DNA of 64,000 nt from Lingula anatina (Eukaryota; Brachiopoda; Lingulata; Lingulida; Lingulidae). The notes under the pieces were generated by a model. That model made no database searches. It was given only the letters and a program-made list of their open reading frames with translations, and was not told where the DNA came from. The position numbers were made by a program, and so were the translations under genes. Each line of letters begins with the position of its first letter. Position 1 is the stretch's first letter. Shown piece after piece: positions 61,463-64,000 of this stretch. The stretch is from NCBI RefSeq assembly GCF_001039355.2, contig NW_019773748.1, positions 390,291-454,290 of the forward strand, in the 5' to 3' direction.

Positions 61463-63807
61463 TTAAAGTTTAAGTTTCAATATTTCCATATACCAGTCAG
61501 AAGACAGTGAAATACAATACGAATACGAAGAGATGTGTCGAAATTTTGCCTTACATTCCTCACTGCTCTGGTGTCATATTCATGGTATACGTGTGATTTC
61601 TTACGTATTAGTATAATCTGAGAACAGTTAAACGGTGTCTGGTATTTCGGAGACATAGCTTAAAGATGAGCTAGCCAAAATTTGAACGCCACACTGATCA
61701 ATTAATCACCATCACGTGAATTTTTCTTTGATAACAAAGACTTACAATTAAAAACTCTCGACGCTACCTTCCTTTCACAAATTATATATTTGGTTTAGAT
61801 GGTATCGGATTGACTCACTACAAAAAAGTTTGGAAACGGTTCAGCGACTGCTTATTATCCATACTATAATTAACCCATTCTTAAAAGACAGCGCTTCTTT
61901 ATATTTGTGAGCATCATCGTCACTACATGAAAAAATGATGTGGATAAAATATTTCGTTTGGACTCAAGTTGTGTCTCCGGACTACGAAAATTCTAATTTT
62001 GAAATTCAACGTATGGTTCAAGACAATTTCCCAAGGCAAAAGAAATAATTCCTTTTAAAAAGGTATTTTGAGTGAACACTTTTGTTGGAAAAATAGATTA
62101 AACACGGTGGCAATTTAACTGGGAGCTTTTGAGTTTTAAACGTCTTAAGTTCAAGAGGTTTTTTACACTCTAGAGAAACTGTGGGAGGAAATCTAAACGA
62201 GTACATTTATTTTTGCGTTTAGCTTGAGCATCTGTTTGATTTTAGTGTAAACAGTTTTTACACCAAAGTCAGATAATTTTAATGTTTTGCAAACAAAAGA
62301 GAAAATACATTTAGCGTACTTTGAAATTTGAAGGAGCTACCACATTTACAGCTCGATATTCATTGGAGGAGGTTACAGAGAGACCTCAAGTGCTTTTTAC
62401 AGACATTCATAGAAGCACAGCGAGGTTTCTCTTTAACTGCTTTCAGGTCAGAAAGAAGCTTCTATATATAATTAATGTTTGGTAACCGTTGACTTTGTAA
62501 GCCCATAGGGCTGGGCCGTTACTTATATATTCACATTATTGTATTATATTTGTATATATTCGGCATTGTCACGAAAATAAATCAATTTAACTAACATTGG
62601 AAAAGCGATGCAATACTTTTATAGTTGTATAAAGACTACACCACCTAACAAGAATTTCGTATTTTTCTCATAACAACACGGCATTCAAGATTTAACGCCC
62701 TTACTGTACACTTAGTTAATATTAAATAGCATATCCCTTAAAATGTCAGTGTTTGGTCCCACTGTTGTGAGAAGTGACTCGGCAGTGGGACTGAACATGG
62801 CACAATATTTATATCTGTGTAACTTATTTACTTATCTGTCTTATGTAATTGTCATTAATCGTAATTATCAATGTCATCAAACAGCCATGTAAACAGCTAT
62901 GTAACGGTGGTTTTAAGTTCTTTAAAAACATATTCTTTTTGTGTAACATATTTACAGTATGTTTATGGTAAATTTATAATCACACCAAGGTTTATCTCAT
63001 TGCTTAGATAGAATATTTTATGAGTAATTTTACTAGTACTTATCTTCATTATATAAAGATGGTAATGCACTAACTGTATTGTATCGTCATTTGTATATCA
63101 TATTGTACAAGGTCATGACAATCTATGTACCAGTACAGAAATAAATTGAATTGAATTGAATTAAAAATGCAATTCATAGTAAATGTAGTTTGGGGAGAGG
63201 AAGCTACTGTACTGAGGTCGTCATGATCTCAAGGCGATATTGTTTGAGAGTAGAAATGATTCGAAGAAAATATTTTCTCTTCTTTTCACCTTGCACACAA
63301 TTTTCAATACCCCACTGAAAAAAAAAACTAAAATAAAAAATAATACGCAAGCATTTTTCACAGACGATAGGCTGCCCTACCCAAAACATGCACTCCCTAA
63401 ACCAGTAGAAAATACAAATTTATACAGACTTCAGGAAATAGATAGGATCTTATATACTTCCTTGGTAGAATTGATACTCGAAAGGGTGGAAGGATGTACG
63501 GTAAACCCGAAGACATACATCATACGCTGAAGAATAGAAATGTCTGAACCACGTCCTTTTCCCAAAACGTCGGTAGTTAGTCTTTTAAGTTAAAACTGTG
63601 AGCCCGACATCTGGATTGCAATTTGACACATAACTGATCTATTGCATTAAAAACACGAAGTAACTTTCCCTGATTGCATTATTCCTAGGCCCTCTGTACA
63701 ATTTTCGATAAAGACCTCAGCTTACATAAAACTTGACGTTTTGGACCTATATATAAGACCAACTCTTCATTTAAGTTGTGGCCTAAGGTCCTGATCCTTC
63801 ATCTTAC
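61463..63807. other. GGT 5' flank or alternative first intron
   Basis: No recognised exon. If the exon at 63808-63954 belongs to GGT, this is an intron of that isoform and also holds the promoter of the short isoform. A tandem TTGAATTGAA-type run lies near 63144-63164. A 96-codon plus-strand frame at 63240-63530 is not supported as a gene. Confidence 0.45.
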
Positions 63808-63954
63808 CTTGCGTCCCACTTTCTCCAATACAGACGCTGGGTGTCTGGCATGGTCGTCTCTTCGTAACCTGTCTGTTCGTCCTCCAGATTGTCCACTAAA
63901 ACTTCCACGTCCTCTGGTGCTGGGCGTTCGCCCTGTGCCCCTTGCGAAATTCGC
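63808..63954 (-). CDS. Candidate alternative 5' coding exon of GGT (partial)
   Basis: A minus-strand open stretch of 147 bases with an acceptor (TTCCAG) at the high side and a strong donor (AAG then GTAAGA) at the low side. It reads RISQGAQGERPAPEDVE, then VDNLEDEQTGYEETTMP, then LYWRKWDAR, an acidic hydrophilic segment. Its end phase (two bases of a codon) matches exactly the acceptor of GGT exon 2, giving WDAR joined to SILQRRC just ahead of the membrane anchor. It would therefore encode a longer cytosolic tail than the MMTYEKK start. Its own upstream exon would lie beyond the window. It could also belong to another gene. Confidence 0.5.
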
Positions 63955-64000
63955 CTGGAAGTTGAATAAGAAGTACTAACTTGACCTTGCTAAATAAGAC

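Noticed and set aside
63240-63530. 96-codon plus-strand ORF
   Set aside because: No recognisable domain, low-complexity Lys/Asn start and no supporting splice sites or neighbours; likely chance in AT-rich DNA.

Overview
The window comes from an AT-rich, intron-rich animal genome. Short exons separated by introns of 0.3-9 kb, GT/AG splice sites, abundant small DNA transposons and frequent ACATGTA-type words suggest a lophotrochozoan invertebrate, most likely a mollusc such as a bivalve. The taxon is an inference from texture and gene content; nothing here fixes the species. It is a draft assembly: it has one 134-base gap (45719-45852) and seven isolated single n characters.

Eight protein-coding genes can be read by joining exons across splice sites. 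From left to right: SON, nuclear-speckle splicing scaffold (minus, 1522-7629, 3' part outside the window); a Golgi/ER class I alpha-1,2-mannosidase of family GH47 (minus, 12141-29851, 11 exons, first intron about 9 kb); BDH2/DHRS6, a cytosolic short-chain dehydrogenase (minus, 31380-36712, 9 exons); PDXK, pyridoxal kinase (plus, 37144-40915, 10 exons), head-to-head with BDH2; LSM10 of the U7 snRNP (minus, single exon, 43279-44025) with an unusually long C-terminal tail; a calcineurin B-like EF-hand protein (minus, 44247-45718, first exon lost in the gap); PIPOX, peroxisomal sarcosine/pipecolate oxidase (plus, 46556-53153, 8 exons, ends in SKL); and gamma-glutamyltransferase (minus, 56668-61462, 12 exons, plus a possible alternative 5' exon at 63808-63954). 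They are ordinary housekeeping genes with no obvious common pathway. Summed exon lengths give products of 654 (mannosidase), 245 (BDH2), 303 (PDXK), 381 (PIPOX) and 610 (GGT) residues, close to the family norms, which supports the exon models.

The non-coding space is rich in small mobile elements: five copies of a palindromic foldback family; a 1.2 kb element with TTAA target duplications; several MITE-like elements with TA, 5-bp or 9-bp duplications; a three-copy 0.5-0.7 kb inverted-repeat family, one copy of which hosts a hAT-like insertion; a truncated LINE in a BDH2 intron; and several intronic hairpins.

The most consequential observation is technical. Four tandem duplications (1.8, 1.1, 0.56 and 0.58 kb), which duplicate exons of the mannosidase and BDH2, each have a single n at or close to the copy junction. 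The corresponding proteins have normal length only if one copy of each exon is counted. These are probably unmerged contig ends or haplotypes rather than real duplications. I found no convincing novel multi-gene system; the most interesting biological leads are the foldback family, the LSM10 tail, the alternative GGT N-terminus and the TTAA element.
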